Origin: a virus
Reading direction: 5' to 3' (one strand)
IMG/VR virus record: IMGVR_UViG_3300032675_000077
Location: 1 to 35,615 of that record
Length of the DNA: 35,615 nt
Made by a program: the position numbers and the translations under genes. Of the stretch, positions 13,822 through 22,290 are shown piece after piece. The first letter of the stretch is position 1; every line of letters starts with the position of its first letter. The notes beneath the pieces were generated by a model. That model was not told where the DNA came from, searched no databases, and saw nothing but the letters and a program-made list of their open reading frames with translations.

Positions 13822-14829
13822 CTAAAATGAAAATAGTTCATTAAATGTGTTATTATCTTTGTTTGATTCTAAATCCCATTTAAGAACTCCTAAGAGATTC
13901 TGAACCTTTTTGTCTATAATTGCAGCTTCCATTGCATCATCATCAAATGGTAATTCTTTGAACCATTGAGGTAGTGTCATTTCATCAACAGGATATGCAA
14001 CGCTAGTCAATCCGCTTGGATTAGATTTTAATTTGCAAACAATAACTTTGAACCCATCTTGTATAGGCATACTATAGTTATCGTTGTATATCTTTTTCAA
14101 TCTATTCCAATTGATACTTGCTAGAACATGTCCTGGGATTGATTTTTTAGGCGCACTGGTCTTTAAGTCTGGTTTTTGTCGAGCATTTATTATTCCTTCA
14201 TAATACGTTATCTTGTTTGCTCTTTTTGGCGAACCTTTAAGCCATGCAGGCCAACTGCGGAATTCTTTACGGAATTCTAAAATTTTATTTTGAATTTCAG
14301 ATTCTTTACTGCCAGTAAGTACATCAATTAACAAATCACTTAAAAAATCTTGAACAATCTTTGGTGTATCGCTGCGTTTAAGATCAAGACCCATAGCCTT
14401 GATCTCACCTTTTTTGCCGTTGATATCTTTTCTTTTGCCTTCTTTGTCATAAATCAAAACTGCATAGCGTTTTTTTGTAATAAACAGACCTTGAATTGCA
14501 CATAGTTCTCTAGCTGCCTTAATAATAGATCCATTTTGCGGAGGACAATTAAATGCTTTATTCATAAATTCTGAAAAACTAGCATTAGTTATGTCTGCTA
14601 TCTTATCGTACAAATCAGTTACATTTTCTTTTGACCAGTCAAAATCTTTAAATTCAGGCAAATCCTTCATTACTGGATAAGCTGAAAAGTAGGCGGAATC
14701 GGTGTTATGTAAAAGTATATCATTACCAAAAAAGAAAGGATCACCATTCTTTATAGAAATATCGTAAACATATTCATCTATCTCTCCGAGACATTCAATT
14801 GATTTTACTTTGGTGTAGTCTGCATCCAT
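13822..14829 (-). CDS. 43: DNA polymerase B, C-terminal part preceded by a split-intein C-fragment (335 aa)
   Basis: Residues 1-42 are an intein C-terminal fragment: block F YVYDISIKNGDPFFFGN and block G DILLHN, ending His-Asn. Residue 43 starts the extein TDSAYFSAYP, the second half of polymerase motif C (YGD/TDS). The rest is the palm and thumb of a family B enzyme, with KKRYAVLIYD (K-K-x-Y) and KAMGLDLKRSDTP, and ends FNELFSF. Joined to the N-part at 15784-18015 the extein is about 920 residues, close to T4 gp43. The start codon overlaps the end of the endonuclease gene and has AAGGA upstream. Trans-splicing between the two proteins would be needed for a working polymerase. Confidence 0.92.
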   Translation of the reverse strand: MDADYTKVKSIECLGEIDEYVYDISIKNGDPFFFGNDILLHNTDSAYFSAYPVMKDLPEFKDFDWSKENVTDLYDKIADITNASFSEFMNKAFNCPPQNGSIIKAARELCAIQGLFITKKRYAVLIYDKEGKRKDINGKKGEIKAMGLDLKRSDTPKIVQDFLSDLLIDVLTGSKESEIQNKILEFRKEFRSWPAWLKGSPKRANKITYYEGIINARQKPDLKTSAPKKSIPGHVLASINWNRLKKIYNDNYSMPIQDGFKVIVCKLKSNPSGLTSVAYPVDEMTLPQWFKELPFDDDAMEAAIIDKKVQNLLGVLKWDLESNKDNNTFNELFSF

Positions 14830-15746
14830 TCTACTATTTCCTTAATAATCATTTCTTTATTTGTTAGATAATCTGATTCCCATACCACAAATGTTCTAAA
14901 TCCTGCGGCATGCGCTATATCAAGCTTAATTCTATCTTTTTCCCAAATGTCGCTAGCAACCGTGCCTCTGATTTGGTCAGTGGCGCTGTAAATTTTTGGA
15001 TTTGCATGCCAATAATCTCCATTAAATTCTATTATACAATCATTGTGTTTTATATCATATACTACATATGAATTTTTTATATGATTCCATTTACCAAAAG
15101 GTGACGTCAGGTTTGTGTTATCAAGTTTACCTAAAGTTTTCTCTAATTCTTTTACAAATTCTAATTCTAGAGTACTTGAATATGATGATCGGTATCTAGC
15201 AGCGATTTTAGCGACTGCCTCATCAATAGTGATGTCATACTTAATTGCTACTAATTCCGCTTTGTGTGGTGCACTCTTTTTTTGACACAGATCATTCCAA
15301 TATTGTAATCCATATGTGTTAACAATATATTCTTTGCTTTTTGTAAATTTTTGACGGTCGCAATATTCTTCCCATTTACGTAATCCATCTTCAACCCCAT
15401 GCTTTTTTACCATGTTTTCTACAGTAATTGCTCTCGACACATTATACTGATCAAATTCATCAGCAGTCCATCCATACTTTTCTTGTTTATATTCAAAGGT
15501 GTTAGATTTTGCTTGTTTCTGTTTATATGCTTCCCACTTAATTCTTCCGTCTTTCTCGCCGTATTTGTTAATCAATGTAACTAATGTTACAGCCGTACGT
15601 TTGGCTAGTTCGTCATCAACCACTTTAGCAAATGGATATGCATTCATGTATTCTTCACCGTTTTTAAATCTTCCTGTACAGTTATACTTAAAATGAGTCC
15701 ATTGTAGTCTAGATGATTCAAATCCGCATTCAAGACATTTTGGCAT
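14805..15746 (-). CDS. Vsr-like homing endonuclease inside the split polymerase locus (313 aa)
   Basis: The N-terminus is a zinc-finger-like CLECGFESSRLQWTHFKYNC. Then come copies of the KYG-x3-G-x2-KWE-x-Y repeat (LINKYGEKDGRIKWEAY, VKKHGVEDGLRKWEEY, and a shorter NTYGLQYWNDL). The C-terminal nuclease part holds CIIEFNGDYWHANP and IWEKDRIKLDIAHAAGF with RTFVVWESDY, the EDxHD/Vsr-like motifs of the I-Bth0305I-type family. It lies exactly between the two polymerase fragments, is transcribed in the same direction, and has its own GATAAATA promoter and AGGAGT Shine-Dalgarno. It presumably cuts intein-free polymerase genes at the YGDTDS codons (inference). Confidence 0.85.
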   Translation of the reverse strand: MPKCLECGFESSRLQWTHFKYNCTGRFKNGEEYMNAYPFAKVVDDELAKRTAVTLVTLINKYGEKDGRIKWEAYKQKQAKSNTFEYKQEKYGWTADEFDQYNVSRAITVENMVKKHGVEDGLRKWEEYCDRQKFTKSKEYIVNTYGLQYWNDLCQKKSAPHKAELVAIKYDITIDEAVAKIAARYRSSYSSTLELEFVKELEKTLGKLDNTNLTSPFGKWNHIKNSYVVYDIKHNDCIIEFNGDYWHANPKIYSATDQIRGTVASDIWEKDRIKLDIAHAAGFRTFVVWESDYLTNKEMIIKEIVEWMQTTPK

Positions 15747-15773
15747 ATGCTGATACTCCTGTCCCCATATGCC

Positions 15774-15781
15774 TATTTATC
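15774..15781 (-). promoter_or_regulatory. Late promoter-like GATAAATA for the polymerase-locus endonuclease
   Basis: GATAAATA lies in the 37-base gap between the polymerase N-part stop and the endonuclease ATG, 27 bases before that ATG and followed by AGGAG. It would uncouple endonuclease and polymerase C-part expression from the N-part. Confidence 0.6.
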
Positions 15782-15783
15782 TA

Positions 15784-18015
15784 TTATACTACAAATGTAA
15801 TGATGTTGTCGCCTTCTAATATTTCAGTTGGTTTAACTTCAACAAGATATCCATCCCTATCAACCATAAGACTGTGATCTTCGGTCACTGTTACCTGTTT
15901 GCCGTTTTCAGTAGTAATACGATATAATTTCTTTTTAGTCTTGTGTCTCATTACGTACTCGATTGGATTAACTAACGGTACCATTTCATACGAATTAAAT
16001 CCAACCACCTTTGCTTGCGACCATAATCCATATTCTTTACCGTTAGAGATACAGTGTTCAAAACATTCGTTGTAAAGTTGCTCAATAGTTATTTCTCCGG
16101 AGTCTGTCTTGATTAATGTATCTCCAGTAACACTGTCACCATAAATTACTGAAATTCCAAGGTGATTATAGTCACCTGCAATAATTTCATTAATTTTCGA
16201 TGCCATATGTTTCACAATACAACGGCCACTTAATGTTGTACTTTGCGCCACACGAGGATCATAAAATCTGCTGCCAGGATTTCCAATAGCGCCATATAAA
16301 CTGTTTAGCAAAATCTTTTTGATCAGTTGTCGTTGATCATAAAATTCAGCTAGTGTTTTGTATTCTTTCTTCTTCTCTGTATCAGTTTCTTCATCCGCCA
16401 TTTTAGCATATTTGCGCATTTCTGATTGTAGCTCTTTACGCTCTGCATACCAACGTGCTAATAGCCCAGGAATTATTCCTGGTTTATCATAACTAAAAAT
16501 GGTACCATTTGCAGATAATGTAAATTTTTTCCCACTCTGAAATACAAGATCAAAAAGTTCTACTGCAGAAACTGTTGATGTAGACCCATCTTCAAAATCA
16601 ACTGTAATAGGTGTTAATTCTTTATTGATTACTTGATTGTATTCAAGAGTGCCAAACATACCGCCCCACGCATCTGCAAAACTTTTCTTTTCTACTTTAA
16701 TACGTTTTGCAATTAGTTTGTCAGTACTTTCTGGTCTAATATGTCCAACCACAGTTTCTGGACTCATATTCAGTGCTCTAATAGCAGAAGGATATAGACT
16801 GTTTATATCAACTCCGCCGATCCACTCATGCATGCCTTCTTTAGGGTCTGCGACATACGCACCGACAACCCCAGATATGTTGTCTTCACTGTCTTCATCG
16901 TCAATATCATTATCACGAACTGGGGAATTGTCCCTTTTGCGATTTGGAACAACGAAGCCTAAATCCCAGGCTTCGTTAACAATTGCTTGGTCAATTAAAC
17001 CTACAGCTCCAAGCGTAGTCCCTAATAATACACAATTTTCATGTGCTAGGTTGTTACTTAAATCAATGAATTTATTTTTGGCATCAATCTTAACAAGAAG
17101 CATAACGTCTTGTCTGTTATATTCAATGAATTTTTCAAAATCTTCGTTATATAACTTATCAAGACTTCCTTCATAATGAATTTTTTTGTCGCCTACATCA
17201 TATTCGCCCACAAAGTCCAATCTATAACTGTGCATTTCATGATAGGTGTGCTTGCGATACAATTGGAGATAATCCATATGAATTCTACCAACTAGATCAT
17301 ATGTTATAGTTGTACGACCATATGCTTCATATTCTCGTCTTTTTGGAAATTTATTCCACAAACATAAACGACGTGTTTCGTCTTTTCCTAATGTTTGCAC
17401 AATACGATTGTAAATGTACGGTATGTCAAATCCTTCTGAATTCCAACCGCTTAGAATATCTACATCTTCGATTAATCCAAGAAAAATTTCAAGAAGCTCT
17501 TTTTCGTTTTCACAAAGTATTGTATCTTCAAATTTATTAGTGATATTTTGAGCAGTTTCTGTATCAAGACCTTTGGGCTTAATAACCATTGTAAAATTAC
17601 GTTCAAGCCACGAAAGGTAAACTGAAATAGCAGTTATAGGTGAGAATGCATCGGCAGGACTTGAAAATCCTCTTAGTGGATCAAAATCCACTTCAATATC
17701 AAAAAATCCAACATGTAATTTTGGTGTTGATGCAGCTTTGTAATTGTCATAGAGACATCTAAAAATTGGATTAATATCTGTTTCATGCAGTGATAAACGA
17801 GGTAATAAACTGGTTTCTCTATTGAATTCTTTTATCTTGTTTGTGACAAATTTTTCGCACAGTTTACCGTAAATATTTGGATACTTGCCTCGCTGTCCAG
17901 GCCAATAGATTACATATTTTGTATTATATGTGTTATAAACCCTGCGTCCTTGTTTATCTCGTTCAACAACTAGAATTTGATTCTTTTCACGTTCTAAATA
18001 TGCATCAATATACAT
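15784..18015 (-). CDS. 43: DNA polymerase B, N-terminal part followed by a split-intein N-fragment (743 aa)
   Basis: Residues 1-627 are a T4-type family B polymerase. Proofreading motifs are FFDIEVD (Asp106, Glu108), WNSEGFD (191-197) and YNRQD (299-303). Polymerase motif A is GGVDINSLYPS (401-410) and motif B is KKILLNSLYGAIG (566-577). The extein stops at VIYGD (Asp627). Residues 628-743 are an intein N-fragment starting SVTGDTLIKT, with block B TEDH (711-714), and ending IITFVV. Both catalytic Asp groups of motif C are thus divided between two genes. No start alternative is needed: ATG at 18015 has AAGGA upstream. The gene order clamp-polymerase is T4-like. Confidence 0.95.
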   Translation of the reverse strand: MYIDAYLEREKNQILVVERDKQGRRVYNTYNTKYVIYWPGQRGKYPNIYGKLCEKFVTNKIKEFNRETSLLPRLSLHETDINPIFRCLYDNYKAASTPKLHVGFFDIEVDFDPLRGFSSPADAFSPITAISVYLSWLERNFTMVIKPKGLDTETAQNITNKFEDTILCENEKELLEIFLGLIEDVDILSGWNSEGFDIPYIYNRIVQTLGKDETRRLCLWNKFPKRREYEAYGRTTITYDLVGRIHMDYLQLYRKHTYHEMHSYRLDFVGEYDVGDKKIHYEGSLDKLYNEDFEKFIEYNRQDVMLLVKIDAKNKFIDLSNNLAHENCVLLGTTLGAVGLIDQAIVNEAWDLGFVVPNRKRDNSPVRDNDIDDEDSEDNISGVVGAYVADPKEGMHEWIGGVDINSLYPSAIRALNMSPETVVGHIRPESTDKLIAKRIKVEKKSFADAWGGMFGTLEYNQVINKELTPITVDFEDGSTSTVSAVELFDLVFQSGKKFTLSANGTIFSYDKPGIIPGLLARWYAERKELQSEMRKYAKMADEETDTEKKKEYKTLAEFYDQRQLIKKILLNSLYGAIGNPGSRFYDPRVAQSTTLSGRCIVKHMASKINEIIAGDYNHLGISVIYGDSVTGDTLIKTDSGEITIEQLYNECFEHCISNGKEYGLWSQAKVVGFNSYEMVPLVNPIEYVMRHKTKKKLYRITTENGKQVTVTEDHSLMVDRDGYLVEVKPTEILEGDNIITFVV

Positions 18016-18071
18016 AGTATTCCTTATTATTCTTTATCTATTGTTGTTGAAAAACAAAAAGGCAACAAGAT

Positions 18072-19076
18072 TTATTCGTATCTAACATGAGATTGTGTAA
18101 GAGTTTGATACATTTGACTGTTATACCATTTGTAACTGTCTAAAATCATGTCAGTTAACGAAAACTGCGGTCTCCATCCAAGAATATCAAATGCCTTTTG
18201 ATTATTAGAAAATCTTTTAACAGAATCTCCATCGCGACGAGGTCCGTAACGGTATGGCAACTCTTTGCTAAGTAAGCTCTCAGTTGTGTCTATAACCTGT
18301 TGTACAGAATGCCCGGTTCCGCCGCCTAAATTAATAATGTGAGCACCTGGATTATTTGGTAGCCAATTTACTGCTTTTACACAGGCATCAGCAATATCCA
18401 TTACGTGTGTGTAATCTCTTATAGCAGTTTTGTCAGCTGTTTCCCAATCTCTACCAAAAACAGTAAAATCAGTTCCGTGTACTAGAGATTCCATAATTTT
18501 AGCTAACAGATGCGAACTGCCGTTTAATTCACCTAAGTTGTAGTTTTTATGGCTTCCTGCTACATTAAAAAATCTAAAACTAATGCTTCTTAATCCGTGA
18601 GCACCATACCAGTCTTTTAACATCATTTCTCCTACCATTTTAGTAGTAGCATAAGGACTATATGGTAACAGCGGACTTGTTTCGTCTACTGCATAATCTT
18701 GATCTGCGTAGACTCCACTAGAACTAGCAAAAACAATGTTGTTAATGTTGTTTGCATAACAACATTCGAGTAAATCGAGCGTTTTGATTACATTGTTGTC
18801 CCATGTAGCAGATGGATTTGTCATGCTAGGACCCACTGTGCTGTTTGCAGCTAGATGTATTATAGCCTTAGGCTTGTAATCTCTAATTGCATTTTTTACA
18901 ACCGGGCTGACAAAATCTTCGTCGGCAACTAAATCACAAAATCTAGTTGTATGAGGAAGAAATTTAGCACGCCTATCAATAATCATAACTGAATAATCAG
19001 TTTGTTCTTTTAATTGCGCTGCTACGTGACTACCAATATAGCCACTGCCTCCTGTTATGAAAATCCATTCTGTCAT
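18072..19076 (-). CDS. galE: UDP-glucose 4-epimerase-type SDR, GalE-like (334 aa)
   Basis: Extended SDR motifs are all present: FITGGSGYIGSHVA (NAD-binding GxxGxxG), IIHLAANSTVG, FASSSGVYAD and the catalytic YSPYATTK (Y-x3-K). SFRFFNVAG, RDYTHVMDIADACV and PYRYGPRRDGDSVKRFSN are typical of GalE. The 334-residue length equals bacterial GalE. The enzyme interconverts UDP-glucose and UDP-galactose (or their N-acetyl forms), so it could supply the two glycosyltransferases here. The ATG follows AGGATAAAAAT. It precedes the polymerase N-part by 56 bases. Confidence 0.92.
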   Translation of the reverse strand: MTEWIFITGGSGYIGSHVAAQLKEQTDYSVMIIDRRAKFLPHTTRFCDLVADEDFVSPVVKNAIRDYKPKAIIHLAANSTVGPSMTNPSATWDNNVIKTLDLLECCYANNINNIVFASSSGVYADQDYAVDETSPLLPYSPYATTKMVGEMMLKDWYGAHGLRSISFRFFNVAGSHKNYNLGELNGSSHLLAKIMESLVHGTDFTVFGRDWETADKTAIRDYTHVMDIADACVKAVNWLPNNPGAHIINLGGGTGHSVQQVIDTTESLLSKELPYRYGPRRDGDSVKRFSNNQKAFDILGWRPQFSLTDMILDSYKWYNSQMYQTLTQSHVRYE

Positions 19077-19098
19077 ATTTTTATCCTAGATTAACTGA

Positions 19099-19371
19099 TT
19101 ATGCTCTACCTGCCGCCATAAGAACCTGCTCAACTTCATCTAATTCCTCGCGGCTTTCGGTAAGTTTATCTTTGTTTTGGCTATTTTTGAAAGCTATTGT
19201 TACAGCCTTGTTTAATACCGTTTTTTTAATATCAAGCTCGTCGGCAACAGTTTCTATGGTTTCTTTGAGGCCTTCTTTGAGGGCAGCAACATCGTGCAAA
19301 ACCTGTACACCTTCGTTAATTAGACTCTGTAGTCTAGCCTTATCCCCACTTGATAATGAACCAATTGACAT
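19099..19371 (-). CDS. DsbA-like small helical protein (90 aa), possible dsDNA-binding late regulator
   Basis: The 90-residue all-helical protein reads LQSLINEGVQVLHDVAALKE, then TVADELDIKKTVLNKAVTIA and ELDEVEQVLMA. The size and the 'I..I...AK-DELG-x-D...' style helix recall T4 DsbA, an 89-residue double-strand DNA-binding protein acting near late promoters. The match is by pattern only. AGGAGTAATTAC gives a good Shine-Dalgarno. Confidence 0.45.
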   Translation of the reverse strand: MSIGSLSSGDKARLQSLINEGVQVLHDVAALKEGLKETIETVADELDIKKTVLNKAVTIAFKNSQNKDKLTESREELDEVEQVLMAAGRA

Positions 19372-19426
19372 GTAATTACTCCTTTATTGATAAATTAGCA
19401 TGTCAGTTTTAGTAGTTGAGTGTCAA

Positions 19427-20428
19427 TTAAACGTTGATTGCCGAACCTTGAACTTCAATTGTATTATTCAACGGTGTCCAAGATTTAAAATTATCAGTAT
19501 ACCACATAGTATACTGAGTTAGTATGCTTCGAGCAAATGCCAGCCATCTATATGAACCTTGTAAAGGAAGAACTTGCAAGCTGTTAAAAACATAACCCGG
19601 TACAGAGAATGTTTGATATTCAAGACCGTCTATTGTAAAATAGACAGAATTTATAGTATTAATTGCCATGATGTTATTCTGATTTTCTACAACAATTTGA
19701 ACAATTGGCCCAGACGACGAGCTGAAAACCTCATTCCAAAAACTAGTATTCAATTCTGTGCTTGTATATAGTTTGTTATTTGTTGCCCAAATCCATAAAT
19801 TGACTCCGTCAATTTGATATATGTTTACTGAAAACAGCGTACCAATACCAGCAGGAGTAACTCCTTGAACCCATGAAATTCCATAATCAAGACTATAATA
19901 AAAGATACCAGATCCTATCCCATTTGAACCAAGTGCTATCCATACATCTGCATCTTCTGCCTGATTAATCACAGCGTTTGAAAAATAAGATACTGAATAA
20001 AAAATACTATTATTGTTAGGGTGTGTAAATACCATTTGCCACAAACCTGTAGCTTGATTTGCTCTATAAATTTGAGCTACTTGTGTCTTAGGCGGATAGG
20101 GACCGTATCCATTAATATAGTTATAACTACCAACTGCCAGCCAGTGGGCATTACTATTAGGGTCGTTGGATTGATTTATGCAAGTAGTTCCAAAACCGTC
20201 ATTAATTTCATTTATTGACCAATTAAGCATATCAGTTGACGTTGATACCCAGCCACGTTGATTAGATACAGCAGCCGTGGTACCGTCCGTAGCAATTGAC
20301 GTACAGAAATCATTTGTCTGAAATGGTATACTGTTTGTTGTCCAAATTACACCGTCGGTGCTTTGGCTGGCAACGGGCCAACTACCAAAAGGTTGATTAA
20401 GTACACCTGCAATAATAATAGTTTGCAT
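19427..20428 (-). CDS. BNR/beta-propeller-like protein, probable fibre or receptor-binding protein (333 aa)
   Basis: The protein has repeated blade-like units around 45-60 residues apart with S-x-D/N-G-x-x-W cores: ASQSTDGVIWTTNSI, STSTDMLNWSINEI, YSLDYGISWVQGV, TSTELNTSFWNEV, FTIDGLEYQTF and YTDNFKSWTPL. This resembles sialidase/BNR or photosystem-stability-factor-like propellers, which phages use in tail fibres. There is no catalytic signature. The ATG directly follows eight T bases; the only ribosome-binding-like GGAA lies in the 3' arm of a 15-base hairpin (see 20433-20470). Confidence 0.7.
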   Translation of the reverse strand: MQTIIIAGVLNQPFGSWPVASQSTDGVIWTTNSIPFQTNDFCTSIATDGTTAAVSNQRGWVSTSTDMLNWSINEINDGFGTTCINQSNDPNSNAHWLAVGSYNYINGYGPYPPKTQVAQIYRANQATGLWQMVFTHPNNNSIFYSVSYFSNAVINQAEDADVWIALGSNGIGSGIFYYSLDYGISWVQGVTPAGIGTLFSVNIYQIDGVNLWIWATNNKLYTSTELNTSFWNEVFSSSSGPIVQIVVENQNNIMAINTINSVYFTIDGLEYQTFSVPGYVFNSLQVLPLQGSYRWLAFARSILTQYTMWYTDNFKSWTPLNNTIEVQGSAINV

Positions 20429-20432
20429 AAAA

Positions 20433-20470
20433 AAAATTCCAATAAATGATAGTGTATTTATTGGAATTTT
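20433..20470 (-). terminator. 15-bp hairpin with T-tract, covering a late promoter and ribosome binding site
   Basis: The arms AAAATTCCAATAAAT and ATTTATTGGAATTTT pair perfectly around an 8-base loop. On the minus strand eight T bases follow (the last four stem bases plus four more), then the ATG of the fibre gene. It can terminate transcripts from the GDPD gene. The 5' arm and loop junction contain the late octamer AATAAATA, while the 3' arm contains GGAA, the only candidate ribosome binding site. Confidence 0.75.
20455..20462 (-). promoter_or_regulatory. Late promoter-like AATAAATA inside a hairpin
   Basis: AATAAATA on the minus strand lies 26 bases before the fibre gene ATG. A transcript starting about 6 bases downstream would lack the 5' hairpin arm and leave GGAA free, as known for T4 genes e and soc. 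Confidence 0.5.
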
Positions 20471-20474
20471 AACT

Positions 20475-20966
20475 TCAACTGTTTAGAGTTTCTCTTATGT
20501 TGCGAACATAGTCACTACAGTAACCCGCTACATTTAGATTTTTTACATCCCCAAGAACACCCGCAACTTCTGGCATAACACAAATACTGCCAGGTGTTAA
20601 TTCTTTACCAGGAAATGTCCAAATATAGCCAGAGCTAGTTAAAACACAGGGATCGTTTTCGTGAAAGAACACGTGACCGGCCCAGATACGTCTTAATTGA
20701 TATAGAGTTGAAATGCTTTTAGCATGAATCCACATATGATGCCTGCCATCATAATTATCCCATGATAGTAGCCATTCTTGTGGTATTTGTTCTTTAGGTT
20801 TGTCATGCCCAAGGTACCAACAATAATTTTGATACCATAAATCAATTTCAACATCAAAACCTTGATGTCGCGCGGCTAAAATTGCAGAAATACTGTTTTC
20901 TTTGTCTTTATCAGGCCCATCTACAAGCCCTCTGTGTGCAATTAATATAGGTAGTTTTTCACTCAT
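20475..20966 (-). CDS. Glycerophosphodiester phosphodiesterase-like protein (163 aa)
   Basis: GDPD motifs are visible: IAHRGLVDG (catalytic HRG), KENSISAI (Glu of the E-N-T/S motif), GFDVEIDLWY (metal-binding E-x-D) and YLGHDKP. The protein is short (163 aa against about 250 for cellular enzymes), so the C-terminal half of the TIM barrel is reduced, as in other phage versions. It could hydrolyse phosphodiesters of lipid headgroups or of wall polymers. The start codon lies in a 10-base perfect hairpin (20955-20991). Confidence 0.75.
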   Translation of the reverse strand: MSEKLPILIAHRGLVDGPDKDKENSISAILAARHQGFDVEIDLWYQNYCWYLGHDKPKEQIPQEWLLSWDNYDGRHHMWIHAKSISTLYQLRRIWAGHVFFHENDPCVLTSSGYIWTFPGKELTPGSICVMPEVAGVLGDVKNLNVAGYCSDYVRNIRETLNS

Positions 20967-20991
20967 ATTTCGTTATAATACGAGTGAAAAA
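20955..20991 (-). promoter_or_regulatory. 10-bp hairpin spanning the GDPD start codon
   Basis: The arms TTTTTCACTC and GAGTGAAAAA pair perfectly around 17 bases. On the minus strand the 3' arm holds the G of ATG and codons 2-4, and the loop ends in the AT of the start. No clear Shine-Dalgarno is seen. The structure should lower initiation on long transcripts. Confidence 0.5.
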
Positions 20992-20992
20992 T

Positions 20993-21568
20993 TTATGCAA
21001 TAATAGTAGATACTACTGATCCATTTTCAACCAAAAATGCATAAAAAGAAATAGATTGAAATTCATTTTTTAATGAAAGAAACGCAGTAAGATTATCAAT
21101 TTGATCATCATACAACGATACGGTGGTATACTGTTGGTTCACCAATAAATTGCGAATTATTATTTTTTTACGTTCCGGTGTAGAACCATTTTGTAAGTTT
21201 CCTGCTCTAAAAACATGCACATTTTCAATAGCCATTCCGTGTTTGGTAAATGTTTCTAAGAAAATATCTTTGTCATCGAGGTCGCTACGTGCGGTAACAA
21301 TTACAGTTCTTGATAAGCTATTTTCTAGAGATTCTAGTATTGCAGATTGCGCGATTTGCCAAATATCCTGATTTGGTATGCTTGTATCGTAAAAAAGTTT
21401 TGAATCAGTATATTCTGAAAAATCAAACGATTCTCCAGGCTTGAGTTTATAATCTATAAACTCGCCAGCATTTAAGGATTTAATTACGCCAGTTTCTGTT
21501 TTAATTTTTGGCTGAGCTTTGGTTTGAAACAAAGTATCATCGATATCAAATATATTAAGAACTGTCAC
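20993..21568 (-). CDS. HAD-family phosphatase (191 aa)
   Basis: HAD motif I is FDIDDTLFQT at residues 7-16 (nucleophile Asp, acid Asp), motif II is VTARSD, motif III has KK in ERKKIIIRNLL, and motif IV is LYDDQIDNL. This composition resembles the 3'-phosphatase domain of T4 polynucleotide kinase and other phage HAD proteins, but there is no kinase domain. The start is GTG at 21568 with GAGG 5 bases upstream. The substrate is unknown. It is followed closely by the GDPD gene, so a joint role in phosphate salvage is possible. Confidence 0.75.
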   Translation of the reverse strand: MTVLNIFDIDDTLFQTKAQPKIKTETGVIKSLNAGEFIDYKLKPGESFDFSEYTDSKLFYDTSIPNQDIWQIAQSAILESLENSLSRTVIVTARSDLDDKDIFLETFTKHGMAIENVHVFRAGNLQNGSTPERKKIIIRNLLVNQQYTTVSLYDDQIDNLTAFLSLKNEFQSISFYAFLVENGSVVSTIIA

Positions 21569-21624
21569 TTAGGCCTCATAGATATACAATACGTATACTG
21601 TTATACCGTTTAGATGTCAAGACC

Positions 21625-22263
21625 TTAAAATTTGGTATTTAAAAATGATATACGATTTAGAGCTTCGTTTATTTGTTGGTCAATTTCGTTTTCTTCAACA
21701 GCTGACTTAAAAACTGCATACATAACTGGTTGCTCATCAGTTCCAGCTAAGCCTGTTGTTAATGGATCTGCTCCTTGTTCATTGTTAGAAAACTCTTGCA
21801 GTATGTTATCATATACTTGGTCAAAATCACCATTTTCATGCGACATTTCATGTTGCTGTTCAAATCTTGCAGAATTTGCACCAAAGCCTTCATACCAAAT
21901 TTTAAATTCACCAATTTGTTGACTACCAATGTCTGATGGTTGAAGCTTTTCTATAAAATGTGTAACCTCATCTGGCAATTCAAGGTATTCTTCGTATTCC
22001 TTCATAACTTGCCTCATACCTTTGCAGTGAATATTTTGATACCAACTAGCACGCTTTTTATAAAAATTGTTTGCATCTGGATCATTTTTTACTCTAGCTG
22101 CTGTTTTGCAACTTGGTTTTGAATGATAATGGTTTGAAATCCAGCGTTTCAAAGCACCTGATGACTTACCAGGATAGTGTTTATATTGTTCTTCTTCTAT
22201 AGAAAATTCCTTAGACTTATCTAAAGATTCAAAATTCATATTATAAAAATCATGTAATTTCAT
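21625..22263 (-). CDS. Hypothetical phage protein (212 aa)
   Basis: The protein has an acidic, Asn/Gln-rich C-terminal half (QEFSNNEQGADPLTTGLAG, then VEENEIDQQINEALNR) and a basic middle (KTAARVKNDPDANNFYKKRA). The N-terminus MKLHDFYNMNFESL resembles the MK-x2-(E/D)(L/F) starts of other proteins here (25234, 25596). No family is recognised. An AATAAATA late octamer lies 27 bases upstream. It may be a virion or assembly protein (inference). Confidence 0.65.
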   Translation of the reverse strand: MKLHDFYNMNFESLDKSKEFSIEEEQYKHYPGKSSGALKRWISNHYHSKPSCKTAARVKNDPDANNFYKKRASWYQNIHCKGMRQVMKEYEEYLELPDEVTHFIEKLQPSDIGSQQIGEFKIWYEGFGANSARFEQQHEMSHENGDFDQVYDNILQEFSNNEQGADPLTTGLAGTDEQPVMYAVFKSAVEENEIDQQINEALNRISFLNTKF

Positions 22264-22290
22264 GGCGCTTCAATCACAAATATTATTGGT

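Noticed and set aside
16637-17176. 179-codon plus-strand open frame
   Set aside because: It lies fully antisense to the polymerase catalytic core, whose motifs are intact. It has no promoter or Shine-Dalgarno and a low-complexity Ser/Leu composition.
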